In this document: positions 22,913 through 36,900 of the stretch, one piece after another
How the letters are laid out: the number at the start of each line of letters is the position of its first letter
Numbering within the stretch: position 1 is the stretch's first letter
Assembly (NCBI RefSeq): GCF_964188355.1
Contig: NC_134193.1
Location: forward strand, 9,763,124-9,827,123
DNA from: Buteo buteo
Taxonomy: Eukaryota; Chordata; Aves; Accipitriformes; Accipitridae
Length of the DNA: 64,000 bases
Direction: 5' to 3'
Made by a program: the position numbers and the translations under genes
Notes under the pieces: model-generated
What the model was told of the DNA's origin: nothing
Database searches by the model: none
Seen by the model: the letters and a program-made list of their open reading frames with translations, nothing else

Positions 22913-25900
22913 AGCAGCAAGAGCTTTCAGGGCTGGCACCTTCCTTGTGGGACAAGGAGCCGGACGTTTGCCTTTTCGGAAGGAGCGTCTGCCGAGTACA
23001 AGCGCCGTGAGATGTGCAGCCTGTGGGCAAGCACAGATCCCCAGTGCTGTTGTGCCTGTGGATAGGGTGCACAGGGACAGTGAAGAGCAGCAAGAGCTTT
23101 CAGGGCTGGCACCTTCCTTGTGGGACAAGGAGCCGGACGTTTGCCTTTTCGGAAAGAGGCTCTGCTGAGAACGAACACCGTGAGGTGTACCGTTCCTGTC
23201 TAAGTACAGATTCCCAAAGCTGTTGTGCCTGTGGATAGGGTGCACGGGGACAGTGAAGAGCAGCAAGAGCTTTCAGGGCTGGCACCTTCCTTGTGGGACA
23301 AGGAGCCGGACGTTTGCCTTTTCGGAAAGAGGCTCTGCTGAGAACGAACACCGTGAGGTGTACCGTTCCTGTCTAAGCACAGATCCCCAGTGCTGTTGTG
23401 CCTGTGCATAGGGTGCACGGGGACAGTGAAGAGCAGCAAGAGCTTTCAGGGCTGGCACCTTCCTTGTGGGACAAGGAGCCGGACGTTTGCCTTTTCGGTA
23501 AGAGGCTCTGCTGAGAACGAACACCGTGAGGTGTACCGTTCCTGTCTAAGTACAGATCCCCAGTGCTGTTGTGCCTGTGGATAGGGTGCACGGGGACAGT
23601 GAAGAGCAGCAAGAGCTTTCAGGGCTGGCACCTTCCTTGTAGGAGAAGGAGCCGGACGTTTGCCTTTTAGGTAAGAGGCTCTGCTGAGAACGAACACCGT
23701 GAGGTGTACCGTTCCTGGGCAAGCACAGATCCCCAGTGCTGTTGTGCCTGTGGATAGGGTGCACGGGGACAGTGAAGAGCAGCAAGAGCTTTCAGGGCTG
23801 GCACCTTCCTTGTGGGACAAGGAGCCGGACGTTTGCCTTTTCGAAAAATTGCAATGCCGAGAACGAACACCGTGAGGTGTACCGTTCCTGGGCAAGCACA
23901 GATCCCCAGTGCTGTTGTGCCTGTGGATAGGCTGCACGGGGACAGTGAAGAGCAGCAAGAGCTTTCAGGGCTGGCACCTTCCTTGTGGGACAAGGAGCCG
24001 GATGTTTGCCTTTTCGGAAAGAGGTTCTGCTGAGAACGAACACCGTGAGGTGTACCGTTCCTGTCTAAGTACAGATCCCCAGTGCTGTTGTGCCTGTGCA
24101 TAGGCTGCACGGGGACAGTGAAGAGCAGCAAGAGCTTTCAGGGCTGGCACCTTCCTTGTGGGACAAGGAGCCGGACGTTTGCCTTTTCGGTAAGAGGCTC
24201 TGCTGAGAACGAACACCGTGAGGTGTACCGTTCCTGGGCAAGCACAGATCCCCAGTGCTGTTGTGCCTGTGCATAGGCTGCACGGGAACAGTGAAGAGCA
24301 GCAAGAGCTTTCAGGGCTGGCACCTTCCTTGTGGGACAAGGAGCCGGACGTTTGCCTTTTCGGAAGGAGCGTCTGCCGAGTACAAGCGCCGTGAGATGTG
24401 CAGCCTGTGGGCAAGCACAGATCCCCAGTGCTGTTGTGCCTGTGGATAGGGTGCACGGGGACAGTGAAGAGCAGCAAGAGCTTTCAGGGCTGGCACCTTC
24501 CTTGTGGGACAAGGAGCCGGACGTTTGCCTTTTCGGAAAGAGGCTCTGCTGAGAAAGAACACCGTGAGGTGTACCGTTCCTGTCTAAGTACAGATTCCCA
24601 GTGCTGTTGTGCCTGTGGATAGGGTGCCCGGGGACAGTGAAGAGCAGCAAGAGCTTTCAGGGCTGGCACCTTCCTTGTGGGACAAGGAGCCGGACGTTTG
24701 CCTTTTCGGAAGGAGCGTCTGCCGAGTACAAGCGCCGTGAGATGTGCAGCCTGTGGGCAAGCACAGATCCCCAGTGCTGTTGTGCCTGTGGATAGGGTGC
24801 CCGGGGACAGTGAAGAGCAGCAAGAGCTTTCAGGGCTGGCACCTTCCTTGTGGGACAAGGAGCCGGACGTTTGCCTTTTCGGAAGGAGCGTCTGCCGAGT
24901 ACAAGCGCCGTGAGATGTGCAGCCTGTGGGCAAGCACAGATCCCCAGTGCTGTTGTGCCTGTGGATAGGGTGCACAGGGACAGTGAAGAGCAGCAAGAGC
25001 TTTCAGGGCTGGCACCTTCCTTGTGGGACAAGGAGCCGGACGTTTGCCTTTTCGGAAAGAGGCTCTGCTGAGAACGAACACCGTGAGGTGTACCGTTCCT
25101 GTCTAAGTACAGATTCCCAAAGCTGTTGTGCCTGTGGATAGGGTGCACGGGGACAGTGAAGAGCAGCAAGAGCTTTCAGGGCTGGCACCTTCCTTGTGGG
25201 ACAAGGAGCCGGACGTTTGCCTTTTCGGAAAGAGGCTCTGCTGAGAACGAACACCGTGAGGTGTACCGTTCCTGTCTAAGCACAGATCCCCAGTGCTGTT
25301 GTGCCTGTGCATAGGGTGCACGGGGACAGTGAAGAGCAGCAAGAGCTTTCAGGGCTGGCACCTTCCTTTTGGGACAAGGAGCCGGACGTTTGCCTTTTCG
25401 GTAAGAGGCTCTGCTGAGAACGAACACCGTGAGGTGTACCGTTCCTGTCTAAGTACAGATCCCCAGTGCTGTTGTGCCTGTGGATAGGGTGCACGGGGAC
25501 AGTGAAGAGCAGCAAGAGCTTTCAGGGCTGGCACCTTCCTTGTAGGAGAAGGAGCCGGACGTTTGCCTTTTAGGTAAGAGGCTCTGCTGAGAACGAACAC
25601 CGTGAGGTGTACCGTTCCTGGGCAAGCACAGATCCCCAGTGCTGTTGTGCCTGTGGATAGGGTGCACGGGGACAGTGAAGAGCAGCAAGAGCTTTCAGGG
25701 CTGGCACCTTCCTTGTGGGACAAGGAGCCGGACGTTTGCCTTTTCGAAAAATTGCAATGCCGAGAACGAACACCGTGAGGTGTACCGTTCCTGGGCAAGC
25801 ACAGATCCCCAGTGCTGTTGTGCCTGTGGATAGGCTGCACGGGGACAGTGAAGAGCAGCAAGAGCTTTCAGGGCTGGCACCTTCCTTGTGGGACAAGGAG

Positions 25901-26785
25901 CCGGATGTTTGCCTTTTCGGAAAGAGGTTCTGCTGAGAACGAACACCGTGAGGTGTACCGTTCCTGTCTAAGTACAGATCCCCAGTGCTGTTGTGCCTGT
26001 GCATAGGCTGCACGGGGACAGTGAAGAGCAGCAAGAGCTTTCAGGGCTGGCACCTTCCTTGTGGGACAAGGAGCCGGACGTTTGCCTTTTCGGTAAGAGG
26101 CTCTGCTGAGAACGAACACCGTGAGGTGTACCGTTCCTGGGCAAGCACAGATCCCCAGTGCTGTTGTGCCTGTGCATAGGCTGCACGGGAACAGTGAAGA
26201 GCAGCAAGAGCTTTCAGGGCTGGCACCTTCCTTGTGGGACAAGGAGCCGGACGTTTGCCTTTTCGGAAGGAGCGTCTGCCGAGTACAAGCGCCGTGAGAT
26301 GTGCAGCCTGTGGGCAAGCACAGATCCCCAGTGCTGTTGTGCCTGTGGATAGGGTGCACGGGGACAGTGAAGAGCAGCAAGAGCTTTCAGGGCTGGCACC
26401 TTCCTTGTGGGACAAGGAGCCGGACGTTTGCCTTTTCGGAAAGAGGCTCTGCTGAGAAAGAACACCGTGAGGTGTACCGTTCCTGTCTAAGTACAGATTC
26501 CCAAAGCTGTTGTGCCTGTGGATAGGGTGCCCGGGGACAGTGAAGAGCAGCAAGAGCTTTCAGGGCTGGCACCTTCCTTGTGGGACAAGGAGCCGGACGT
26601 TTGCCTTTTCGGAAGGAGCGTCTGCCGAGTACAAGCGCCGTGAGATGTGCAGCCTGTGGGCAAGCACAGATCCCCAGTGCTGTTGTGCCTGTGGATAGGG
26701 TGCCCGGGGACAGTGAAGAGCAGCAAGAGCTTTCAGGGCTGGCACCTTCCTTGTGGGACAAGGAGCCGGACGTTTGCCTTTTCGG
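22913..26785. repeat. Tandem 11-mer duplication, period 1903 bp
   Basis: The copies are 22913-24815 and 24816-26718. The class order B, A, A, A', A't, C', A, A', B, A, B repeats. Differences include ccttgtggg against ccttttggg (about 23465 and 25368) and attcccagtgc against attcccaaagc (about 24595 and 26498). Both differences are exchanges between array-wide variants rather than new mutations, which suggests conversion after duplication. Confidence 0.85.
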
Positions 26786-28235
26786 TAAGAGGCTCTGCTG
26801 AGAACGAACACCGTGAGGTGTACCGTTCCTGTCTAAGTACAGATTCCCAAAGCTGTTGTGCCTGTGGATAGGGTGCACAGGGACAGTGAAGAGCAGCAAG
26901 AGCTTTCAGGGCTGGCACCTTCCTTGTGGGACAAGGAGCCGGACGTTTGCCTTTTCGGAAAGAGGCTCTGCTGAGTACAAGCGCCGTGAGATGTGCAGCC
27001 TGTGGGCAAGCACAGATCCCCAGTGCTGTTGTGCCTGTGCATAGGCTGCACGGGGACAGTGAAGAGCAGCAAGAGCTTTCAGGGCTGGCACCTTCCTTGT
27101 GGGACAAGGAGCCGGACATTTGCCTTTTCGGAAAGAGGCTCTGCTGAGAACGAACACCGTGAGGTGTACCGTTCCTGGGCAAGCACAGATCCCCAGTGCT
27201 GTTGTGCCTGTGGATAGGGTGCCCGGGGACAGTGAAGAGCAGCAAGAGCTTTCAGGGCTGGCACCTTCCTTGTGGGACAAGGAGCCGGACGTTTGACTTT
27301 TCGAAAGGAGCGTCTGCCGAGTACAAGCGCCGTGAGATGTGCAGCCTGTGGGCAAGCACAGATCCCCAGTGCTGTTGTGCCTGTGCATAGGCTGCACGGG
27401 GACAGTGAAGAGCAGCAAGAGCTTTCAGGGCTGGCACCTTCCTTGTGGGACAAGGAGCCGGACGTTTGCTTTTTCGGAAAATTGCAATGCCGAGAACGAA
27501 CACCGTGAGGTGTACCGTTCCTGGGCAAGCACAGATCCCCAGTGCTGTTGTGCCTGTGGATAGGGTGCACGGGGACAGTGAAAAGCAGCAAGAGCTTTCA
27601 GGGCTGGCACCTTCCTTGTGGGACAAGGAGCCGGACGTTTGCCTTTTCGGAAGGAGCGTCTGCCGAGTACAAGCGCCGTGAGATGTGCAGCCTGTGGGCA
27701 AGCACAGATCCCCAGTGCTGTTGTGCCTGTGCATAGGCTGCATGGGGACAGTGAAGAGCAGCAAGAGCTTTCAGGGCTGGCACCTTCCTTGTGGGACAAG
27801 GAGCCGGACGTTTGCCTTTTCAGAAAATTGCAATGCCGAGAACGAACACCGTGAGGTGTACCGTTCCTGGGCAAGCACAGATCCCCAGTGCTGTTGTGCC
27901 TGTGGATAGGGTGCACGGGGACAGTGAAGAGCAGCAAGAGCTTTCAGGGCTGGCACCTTCCTTGTGGGACAAGGAGCCGGACGTTTGCCTTTTCGGAAGG
28001 AGCGTCTGCCGAGTACAAGCGCCGTGAGATGTGCAGCCTGTGGGCAAGCAGAGATCCCCAGTGCTGTTGTGCCTGTGCATAGGGTGCACGGGGACAGTGA
28101 AGAGCAGCAAGAGCTTTCAGGGCTGGCACCTTCCTTGTGGGACAAGGAGCCGGAGGTTTGCCTTTTCGGAAAGAGGCTCTGCTGAGAACGAACACCGTGA
28201 GGTGTACCGTTCCTGTCTAAGCACAGATCCCCAGT
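26160..28235. repeat. 12-unit block with a distant copy, second location
   Basis: This is the distant partner of 9726-11801. It has a few extra substitutions such as ggacatttgcc at 27114. The copies are not adjacent, so either a large tandem block was later overwritten between them or the sequence was moved by conversion. Confidence 0.8.
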
Positions 28236-28408
28236 GCTGTTGTGCCTGTGCATAGGGTGCACGGGGACAGTGAAGAGCAGCAAGAGCTTTCAGGGCTGGC
28301 ACCTTCCTTTTGGGACAAGGAGCCGCACGTTTGCCTTTTCGGTAAGAGGGTCTGCTGAGAACGAACACTGTGAGGTGTACCGTTCCTGTCTAAGTACAGA
28401 TCCCCAGT

Positions 28409-31003
28409 GCTGTTGTGCCTGTGGATAGGGTGCACGGGGACAGTGAAGAGCAGCAAGAGCTTTCAGGGCTGGCACCTTCCTTGTAGGAGAAGGAGCCGGA
28501 CGTTTGCCTTTTAGGTAAGAGGCTCTGCTGAGAACGAACACCGTGAGGTGTATCGTTCCTGGGCAAGCACAGATCCCCAGTGCTGTTGTGCCTGTGCATA
28601 GGCTGCACGGGGACAGTGAAGAGCAGCAAGAGCTTTCAGGGCTGGCACCTTCCTTGTGGGACAAGGAGCCGGACGTTTGCCTTTTCGGAAAATTGCAATG
28701 CCGAGAACGAACACCGTGAGGTGTACCGTTCCTGTCTAAGCACAGATCCCCAGTGCTGTTGTGCCTGTGCATAGGCTGCACGGGGACAGTGAAGAGCAGC
28801 AAGAGCTTTCAGGGCTGGCACCTTCCTTGTGGGACAAGGAGCCGGATGTTTGCCTTTTCGGAAAGAGGTTCTGCTGAGAACGAACACCGTGAGGTGTACC
28901 GTTCCTGTCTAAGTACAGATCCCCAGTGCTGTTGTGCCTGTGCATAGGCTGCACGGGGACAGTGAAGAGCAGCAAGAGCTTTCAGGGCTGGCACCTTCCT
29001 TGTGGGACAAGGAGCCGGACGTTTGCCTTTTCGGTAAGAGGCTCTGCTGAGAAGGCACACCGTGAGGTGTACCGTTCCTGGGCAAGCACAGATCCCCAGT
29101 GCTGTTGTGCCTGTGCATAGGCTGCACGGGAACAGTGAAGAGCAGCAAGAGCTTTCAGGGCTGGCACCTTCCTTGTGGGACAAGGAGCCGGACGTTTGCC
29201 TTTTCGGAAGGAGCGTCTGCCGAGTACAAGCGCCGTGAGATGTGCAGCCTGTGGGCAAGCACAGATCCACAGTGCTGTTGTGCCTGTGCATAGGCTGCAC
29301 GGGGACAGTGAAGAGCAGCAAGAGCTTTCAGGGCTGGCACCTTCCTTGTGAGACAATGAGCCGGACGTTTGCCTTTTCAGAAAATTGCAATGCCGAGAAC
29401 GAACACTGTGAGGTGTACCGTTCCTGTCTAAGTACAGATCCCCAGTGCTGTTGTGCCTTTGCATAGGGTGCACGGGGACAGTGAAGAGCAGCAAGAGCTT
29501 TCAGGGCTGGCACCTTCCTTGTGGGACAAGGAGCCGGACGTTTGCCTTTTCGGAAGGAGCGTCTGCCGAGTACAAGCGCCGTGAGATGTGCAGCCTGTGG
29601 GCAAGCAGAGATCCCCAGTGCTGTTGTGCCTGTGCATAGGCTGCACGGGGACAGTGAAGAGCAGCAAGAGCTTTCAGGGCTGGCACCTTCCTTGTGGGAC
29701 ATGGAGCCGGAGGTTTGCCTTTTCGGAAAGAGGCTCTGCTGAGAACGAACACCGTGAGGTGTACTGTTCCTGTCTAAGTACAGATTCCCAAAGCTGTTGT
29801 GCCTGTGGATAGGGTGCACGGGGACAGTGAAGAGCAGCAAGAGCTTTCTGGGCTGGCACCTTCCTTGTGGGACAAGGAGCCGGACGTTTGCCTTTTCGGA
29901 AAGAGGATCTGCTGAGAACGAACACCGTGAGGTGTACCGTTCCTGTCTAAGCACAGATCCCCAGTGCTGTTGTGCCTGTGCATAGGGTGCACGGGGACAG
30001 TGAAGAGCAGCAAGAGCTTTCAGGGCTGGCACCTTCCTTTTGGGACAAGGAGCCGGACGTTTGCCTTTTCGAAAAATTGCAATGCCGAGAACGAACACCG
30101 TGAGGTGTACCGTTCCTGGGCAAGCACAGATCCCCAGTGCTGTTGTGCCTGTGGATAGGGTGCACGGGGACAGTGAAGAGCAGCAAGAGCTTTCAGGGCT
30201 GGCACCTTCCTTGTGGGACAAGGAGCCGGATGTTTGCCTTTTCGGAAAGAGGTTCTGCTGAGAACGAACACCGTGAGGTGTACCGTTCCTGTCTAAGTAC
30301 AGATCCCCAGTGCTGTTGTGCCTGTGCATAGGCTGCACGGGGACAGTGAAGAGCAGCAAGAGCTTTCAGGGCTGGCACCTTCCTTGTGGGACAAGGAGCC
30401 GGACGTTTGCCTTTTCGGTAAGAGGCTCTGCTGAGAACGAACACCGTGAGGTGTACCGTTCCTGGGCAAGCACAGATCCCCAGTGCTGTTGTGCCTGTGC
30501 ATAGGCTGCACGGGAACAGTGAAGAGCAGCAAGAGCTTTCAGGGCTGGCACCTTCCTTGTGGGACAAGGAGCCGGACGTTTGCCTTTTCGGAAGGAGCGT
30601 CTGCCGAGTACAAGCGCCGTGAGATGTGCAGCCTGTGGGCAAGCACAGATCCCCAGTGCTGTTGTGCCTGTGGATAGGGTGCACGGGGACAGTGAAGAGC
30701 AGCAAGAGCTTTCAGGGCTGGCACCTTCCTTGTGGGACAAGGAGCCGGACGTTTGCCTTTTCGGAAAGAGGCTCTGCTGAGAACGAACACCGTGAGGTGT
30801 ACCGTTCCTGTCTAAGTACAGATTCCCAAAGCTGTTGTGCCTGTGGATAGGGTGCCCGGGGACAGTGAAGAGCAGCAAGAGCTTTCAGGGCTGGCACCTT
30901 CCTTGTGGGACAAGGAGCCGGACGTTTGCCTTTTCGGAAGGAGCGTCTGCCGAGTACAAGCGCCGTGAGATGTGCAGCCTGTGGGCAAGCACAGATCCCC
31001 AGT
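28409..31003. repeat. 15-unit block, first copy
   Basis: Units 165-179 share order and private markers with 31695-33943: the gagccggaggtttgcc change, the rare gaggatctg box and the C' unit. The offset is about 2940 over the right part (29.5-31.0 kb). The first copy carries two more units than the second. Confidence 0.75.
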
Positions 31004-31522
31004 GCTGTTGTGCCTGTGGATAGGGTGCACGGGGACAGTGAAGAGCAGCAAGAGCTTTCAGGGCTGGCACCTTCCTTGTGGGACAAGGAGCCGGACGTTT
31101 GCCTTTTCGGTAAGAGGCTCTGCTGAGAACGAACACCGTGAGGTGTACCGTTCCTGGGCAAGCACAGATCCCCAGTGCTGTTGTGCCTGTGCATAGGGTG
31201 CACGGGGACAGTGAAGAGCAGCAAGAGCTTTCAGGGCTGGCACCTTCCTTGTGGGACAAGGAGCCGGACGTTTGCCTTTTCGGTAAGAGGCTCTGCTGAG
31301 AACGAACACCGTGAGGTGTACCGTTCCTGGGCAAGCACAGATCCCCAGTGCTGTTGTGCCTGTGCATAGGCTGCACGGGAACAGTGAAGAGCAGCAAGAG
31401 CTTTCAGGGCTGGCACCTTCCTTGTGGGACAAGGAGCCGGACGTTTGCCTTTTCGGAAAGAGGCTCTGCTGAGAACGAACACCGTGAGGTGTACCGTTCC
31501 TGTCTAAGCACAGATCCCCAGT

Positions 31523-31694
31523 GCTGTTGTGCCTGTGCATAGGGTGCACGGGGACAGTGAAGAGCAGCAAGAGCTTTCAGGGCTGGCACCTTCCTTTTGT
31601 GACAAGGAGCCGGACGTTTGCCTTTTCGGTAAGAGGCTCTGCTGAGAACGAACACTTGAGGTGTACCGTTCCTGTCTAAGTACAGATCCCCAGT
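31523..31694. repeat. 172-bp unit with 1-bp deletion
   Basis: Near 31655 the usual gaacaccgtgagg reads gaacacttgagg, one base short. The register shifts by -1 from here. The unit also has ccttttgtgacaagg near 31593-31607, a double break of the dyad. Confidence 0.85.
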
Positions 31695-33943
31695 GCTGTT
31701 GTGCCTGTGGATAGGGTGCACGGGGACAGTGAAGAGCAGCAAGAGCTTTCAGGGCTGGCACCTTCCTTGTAGGAGAAGGAGCCGGACGTTTGCCTTTTAG
31801 GTAAGAGGCTCTGCTGAGAACGAACACCATGAGGTGTATCGTTCCTGGGCAAGCACAGATCCCCAGTGCTGTTGTGCCTGTGCATAGGCTGCACGGGGAC
31901 AGTGAAGAGCAGCAAGAGCTTTCTGGGCTGGCACCTTCCTTGTGGGACAAGGAGCCGGACGTTTGCCTTTTCGGAAAATTGCAATGCCGAGAACGAACAC
32001 CGTGAGGTGTACCGTTCCTGGGCAAGCACAGATCCCCAGTGCTGTTGTGCCTGTGGATAGGGTGCACGGGGACAGTGAAGAGCAGCAAGAGCTTTCAGGG
32101 CTGGCACCTTCCTTGTGGGACAAGGAGCCGGATGTTTGCCTTTTCGGAAAGAGGTTCTGCTGAGAACGAAAACCGTGAGGTGTACCGTTCCTGGGCAAGC
32201 ACAGATCCCCAGTGCTGTTGTGCCTGTGCATAGGCTGCACGGGGACAGTGAAGAGCAGCAAGAGCTTTCAGGGCTGGCACCTTCCTTGTGGGACAAGGAG
32301 CCGGACGTTTGCCTTTTCGGTAAGAGGCTCTGCTGAGAACGCACACCGTGAGGTGTACCGTTCCTGGGCAAGCACAGATCCCCAGTGCTGTTGTGCCTGT
32401 GCATAGGCTGCACGGGAACAGTGAAGAGCAGCAAGAGCTTTCAGGGCTGGCACCTTCCTTGTGGGACAAGGAGCCGGACGTTTGCCTTTTCGGAAGGAGC
32501 GTCTGCCGAGTACAAGCGCCGTGAGATGTGCAGCCTGTGGGCAAGCACAGATCCCCAGTGCTGTTGTGCCTGTGCATAGGCTGCACGGGGACAGTGAAGA
32601 GCAGCAAGAGCTTTCAGGGCTGGCACCTTCCTTGTGGGACATGGAGCCGGAGGTTTGCCTTTTCGGAAAGAGGCTCTGCTGAGAACGAACACCGTGAGGT
32701 GTACCGTTCCTGTCTAAGTACAGATTCCCAAAGCTGTTGTGCCTGTGGATAGGGTGCACGGGGACAGTGAAGAGCAGCAAGAGCTTTCTGGGCTGGCACC
32801 TTCCTTGTGGGACAAGGAGCCGGACGTTTGCCTTTTCGGAAAGAGGATCTGCTGAGAACGAACACCGTGAGGTGTACCGTTCCTGTCTAAGCACAGATCC
32901 CCAGTGCTGTTGTGCCTGTGCATAGGGTGCACGGGGACAGTGAAGAGCAGCAAGAGCTTTCAGGGCTGGCACCTTCCTTTTGGGACAAGGAGCCGGACGT
33001 TTGCCTTTTCGAAAAATTGCAATGCCGAGAACGAACACCGTGAGGTGTACCGTTCCTGGGCAAGCACAGATCCCCAGTGCTGTTGTGCCTGTGGATAGGG
33101 TGCACGGGGACAGTGAAGAGCAGCAAGAGCTTTCAGGGCTGGCACCTTCCTTGTGGGACAAGGAGCCGGATGTTTGCCTTTTCGGAAAGAGGTTCTGCTG
33201 AGAACGAACACCGTGAGGTGTACCGTTCCTGTCTAAGTACAGATCCCCAGTGCTGTTGTGCCTGTGCATAGGCTGCACGGGGACAGTGAAGAGCAGCAAG
33301 AGCTTTCAGGGCTGGCACCTTCCTTGTGGGACAAGGAGCCGGACGTTTGCCTTTTCGGTAAGAGGCTCTGCTGAGAACGAACACCGTGAGGTGTACCGTT
33401 CCTGGGCAAGCACAGATCCCCAGTGCTGTTGTGCCTGTGGATAGGGTGCACGGGGACAGTGAAGAGCAGCAAGAGCTTTCAGGGCTGGCACCTTCCTTGT
33501 GGGACAAGGAGCCGGACGTTTGCCTTTTCGGAAGGAGCGTCTGCCGAGTACAAGCGCCGTGAGATGTGCAGCCTGTGGGCAAGCACAGATCCCCAGTGCT
33601 GTTGTGCCTGTGGATAGGGTGCACGGGGACAGTGAAGAGCAGCAAGAGCTTTCAGGGCTGGCACCTTCCTTGTGGGACAAGGAGCCGGACGTTTGCCTTT
33701 TCGGAAAGAGGCTCTGCTGAGAACGAACACCGTGAGGTGTACCGTTCCTGTCTAAGTACAGATTCCCAAAGCTGTTGTGCCTGTGGATAGGGTGCCCGGG
33801 GACAGTGAAGAGCAGCAAGAGCTTTCAGGGCTGGCACCTTCCTTGTGGGACAAGGAGCCGGACGTTTGCCTTTTCGGAAGGAGCGTCTGCCGAGTACAAG
33901 CGCCGTGAGATGTGCAGCCTGTGGGCAAGCACAGATCCCCAGT
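31695..33943. repeat. 13-unit block, second copy
   Basis: Units 184-196 correspond to 165-179 with two units lost, so the offset changes from about 3286 on the left to 2940 on the right. The box order A't, C, A, A', B, A, A (gatctg), C', A (gttctg), A', B, A, B is otherwise preserved. Confidence 0.75.
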
Positions 33944-36900
33944 GCTGTTGTGCCTGTGGATAGGGTGCACGGGGACAGTGAAGAGCAGCAAGAGCTTTCA
34001 GGGCTGGCACCTTCCTTGTGGGACAAGGAGCCGGACGTTTGCCTTTTCGGAAAGAGGCTCTGCTGAGAACGAACACCGTGAGGTGTACCGTTCCTGTCTA
34101 AGTACAGATTCCCAAAGCTGTTGTGCCTGTGGATAGGGTGCACGGGGACAGTGAAGAGCAGCAAGAGCTTTCTGGGCTGGCACCTTCCTTGTGGGACAAG
34201 GAGCCGGACGTTTGCCTTTTCGGTAAGAGGCTCTGCTGAGAACGAACACCGTGAGGTGTACCGTTCCTGGGCAAGCACAGATCCCCAGTGCTGTTGTGCC
34301 TGTGCATAGGCTGCACGGGAACAGTGAAGAGCAGCAAGAGCTTTCAGGGCTGGCACCTTCCTTGTGGGACAAGGAGCCGGACGTTTGCCTTTTCGGAAGG
34401 AGCGTCTGCCGAGTACAAGCGCCGTGAGATGTGCAGCCTGTGGGCAAGCACAGATCCCCAGTGCTGTTGTGCCTGTGCATAGGCTGCACGGGGACAGTGA
34501 AGAGCAGCAAGAGCTTTCAGGGCTGGCACCTTCCTTGTGGGACAAGGAGCCGGACATTTGCCTTTTCGGAAAGAGGCTCTGCTGAGAACGAACACCGTGA
34601 GGTGTACCGTTCCCGTCTAAGTACAGATTCCCAAAGCTGTTGTGCCTGTGGATAGGCTGCACGGGGACAGTGAAGAGCAGCAAGAGCTTTCAGGGCTGGC
34701 ACCTTCCTTGTGGGACAAGGAGCCGGACGTTTGCCTTTTCGGAAGGAGCGTCTGCCGAGTACAAGCGCCGTGAGATGTGCAGCCTGTGGGCAAGCAGAGA
34801 TCCGCAGTGCTGTTGTGCCTGTGCATAGGCTGCACGGGGACAGTGAAGAGCAGCAAGAGCTTTCAGGGCTGGCACCTTCCTTGTGGGACAAGGAGCCGGA
34901 CGTTTGCCTTTTCGGTAAGAGGCTCTGCTGAGAACGCACACCGTGAGGTGTACCGTTCCTGGGCAAGCACAGATCCCCAGTGCTGTTGTGCCTGTGCATA
35001 GGGTGCACGGGGACAGTGAAGAGCAGCAAGAGCTTTCAGGGCTGGCACCTTCCTTGTGGGACAAGGAGCCGGACGTTTGCCTTTTCGGAAGGAGCGTCTG
35101 CCGAGTACAAGCGCCGTGAGATGTGCAGCCTGTGGGCAAGCACAGATCCCCATTGCTGTTGTGCCTGTGGATAGGGTGCACGGGGACAGTGAAGAGCAGC
35201 AAGAGCTTTCAGGGCTGGCACCTTCCTTTTGGGACAAGGAGCCGGACGTTTGCCTTTTCGGAAAGAGGCTCTGCTGAGAACGAACACCGTGAGGTGTACC
35301 GTTCCTGTCTAAGTACAGATTCCCAGTGCTGTTGTGCCTGTGGATAGGGTGCACGGGGACAGTGAAGAGCAGCAAGAGCTTTCTGGGCTGGCACCTTCCT
35401 TGTGGGACAAGGAGCCGGACGTTTGCCTTTTCGGAAAGAGGCTCTGCTGAGTACAAGCGCCGTGAGATGTGCAGCCTGTGGGCAAGCACAGATCCCCAGT
35501 GCTGTTGTGCCTGTGCATAGGGTGCACGGGGACAGTGAAGAGCAGCAAGAGCTTTCAGGGCTGGCACCTTCCTTGTGGGACAAGGAGCCGGACGTTTGCC
35601 TTTTCGGAAAGAGGCTCTGCTGAGAACGAACACCGTGAGGTGTACCGTTCCTGGGCAAGCACAGATCCCCAGTGCTGTTGTGCCTGTGGATAGGGTGCAC
35701 GGGGACAGTGAAGAGCAGCAAGAGCTTTCAGGGCTGGCACCTTCCTTGTGGGACAAGGAGCCGGACGTTTGCCTTTTCGCAAAATTGCAATGCCGAGAAC
35801 GAACACCGTGAGGTGTACCGTTCCTGGGCAAGCACAGATCCCCAGTGCTGTTGTGCCTGTGGATAGGGTGCACGGGGACAGTGAAGAGCAGCAAGAGCTT
35901 TCAGGGCTGGCACCTTCCTTGTGGGACAAGGAGCCGGACGTTTGCCTTTTCGGAAGGAGCGTCTGCCGAGTACAAGCGCCGTGAGATGTGCAGCCTGTGG
36001 GCAAGCACAGATCCCCAGTGCTGTTGTGCCTGTGCATAGGCTGCACGGGGACAGTGAAGAGCAGCAAGAGCTTTCAGGGCTGGCACCTTCCTTGTGGGAC
36101 AAGGAGCCGGACGTTTGCCTTTTCGGTAAGAGGCTCTGCTGAGAACGAACACCGTGAGGTGTACCGTTCCTGTCTAAGTACAGATTCCCAAAGCTGTTGT
36201 GCCTGTGGATAGGGTGCCCGGGGACAGTGAAGAGCAGCAAGAGCTTTCAGGGCTGGCACCTTCCTTGTGGGACAAGGAGCCGGACGTTTGCCTTTTCGGA
36301 AGGAGCGTCTGCCGAGTACAAGCGCCGTGAGATGTGCAGCCTGTGGGCAAGCACAGATCCCCAGTGCTGTTGTGCCTGTGGATAGGGTGCACGGGGACAG
36401 TGAAGAGCAGCAAGAGCTTTCAGGGCTGGCACCTTCCTTGTGGGACAAGGAGCCGGATGTTTGCCTTTTCGGAAAGAGGTTCTGCTGAGAACGAACACCG
36501 TGAGGTGTACCGTTCCTGTCTAAGTACAGATCCCCAGTGCTGTTGTGCCTGTGCATAGGCTGCACGGGGACAGTGAAGAGCAGCAAGAGCTTTCAGGGCT
36601 GGCACCTTCCTTGTGGGACAAGGAGCCGGACGTTTGCCTTTTCGGTAAGAGGCTCTGCTGAGAACGAACACCGTGAGGTGTACCGTTCCTGGGCAAGCAC
36701 AGATCCCCAGTGCTGTTGTGCCTGTGGATAGGGTGCACGGGGACAGTGAAGAGCAGCAAGAGCTTTCAGGGCTGGCACCTTCCTTGTGGGACAAGGAGCC
36801 GGACGTTTGCCTTTTCGGAAGGAGCGTCTGCCGAGTACAAGCGCCGTGAGATGTGCAGCCTGTGGGCAAGCACAGATCCCCAGTGCTGTTGTGCCTGTGG

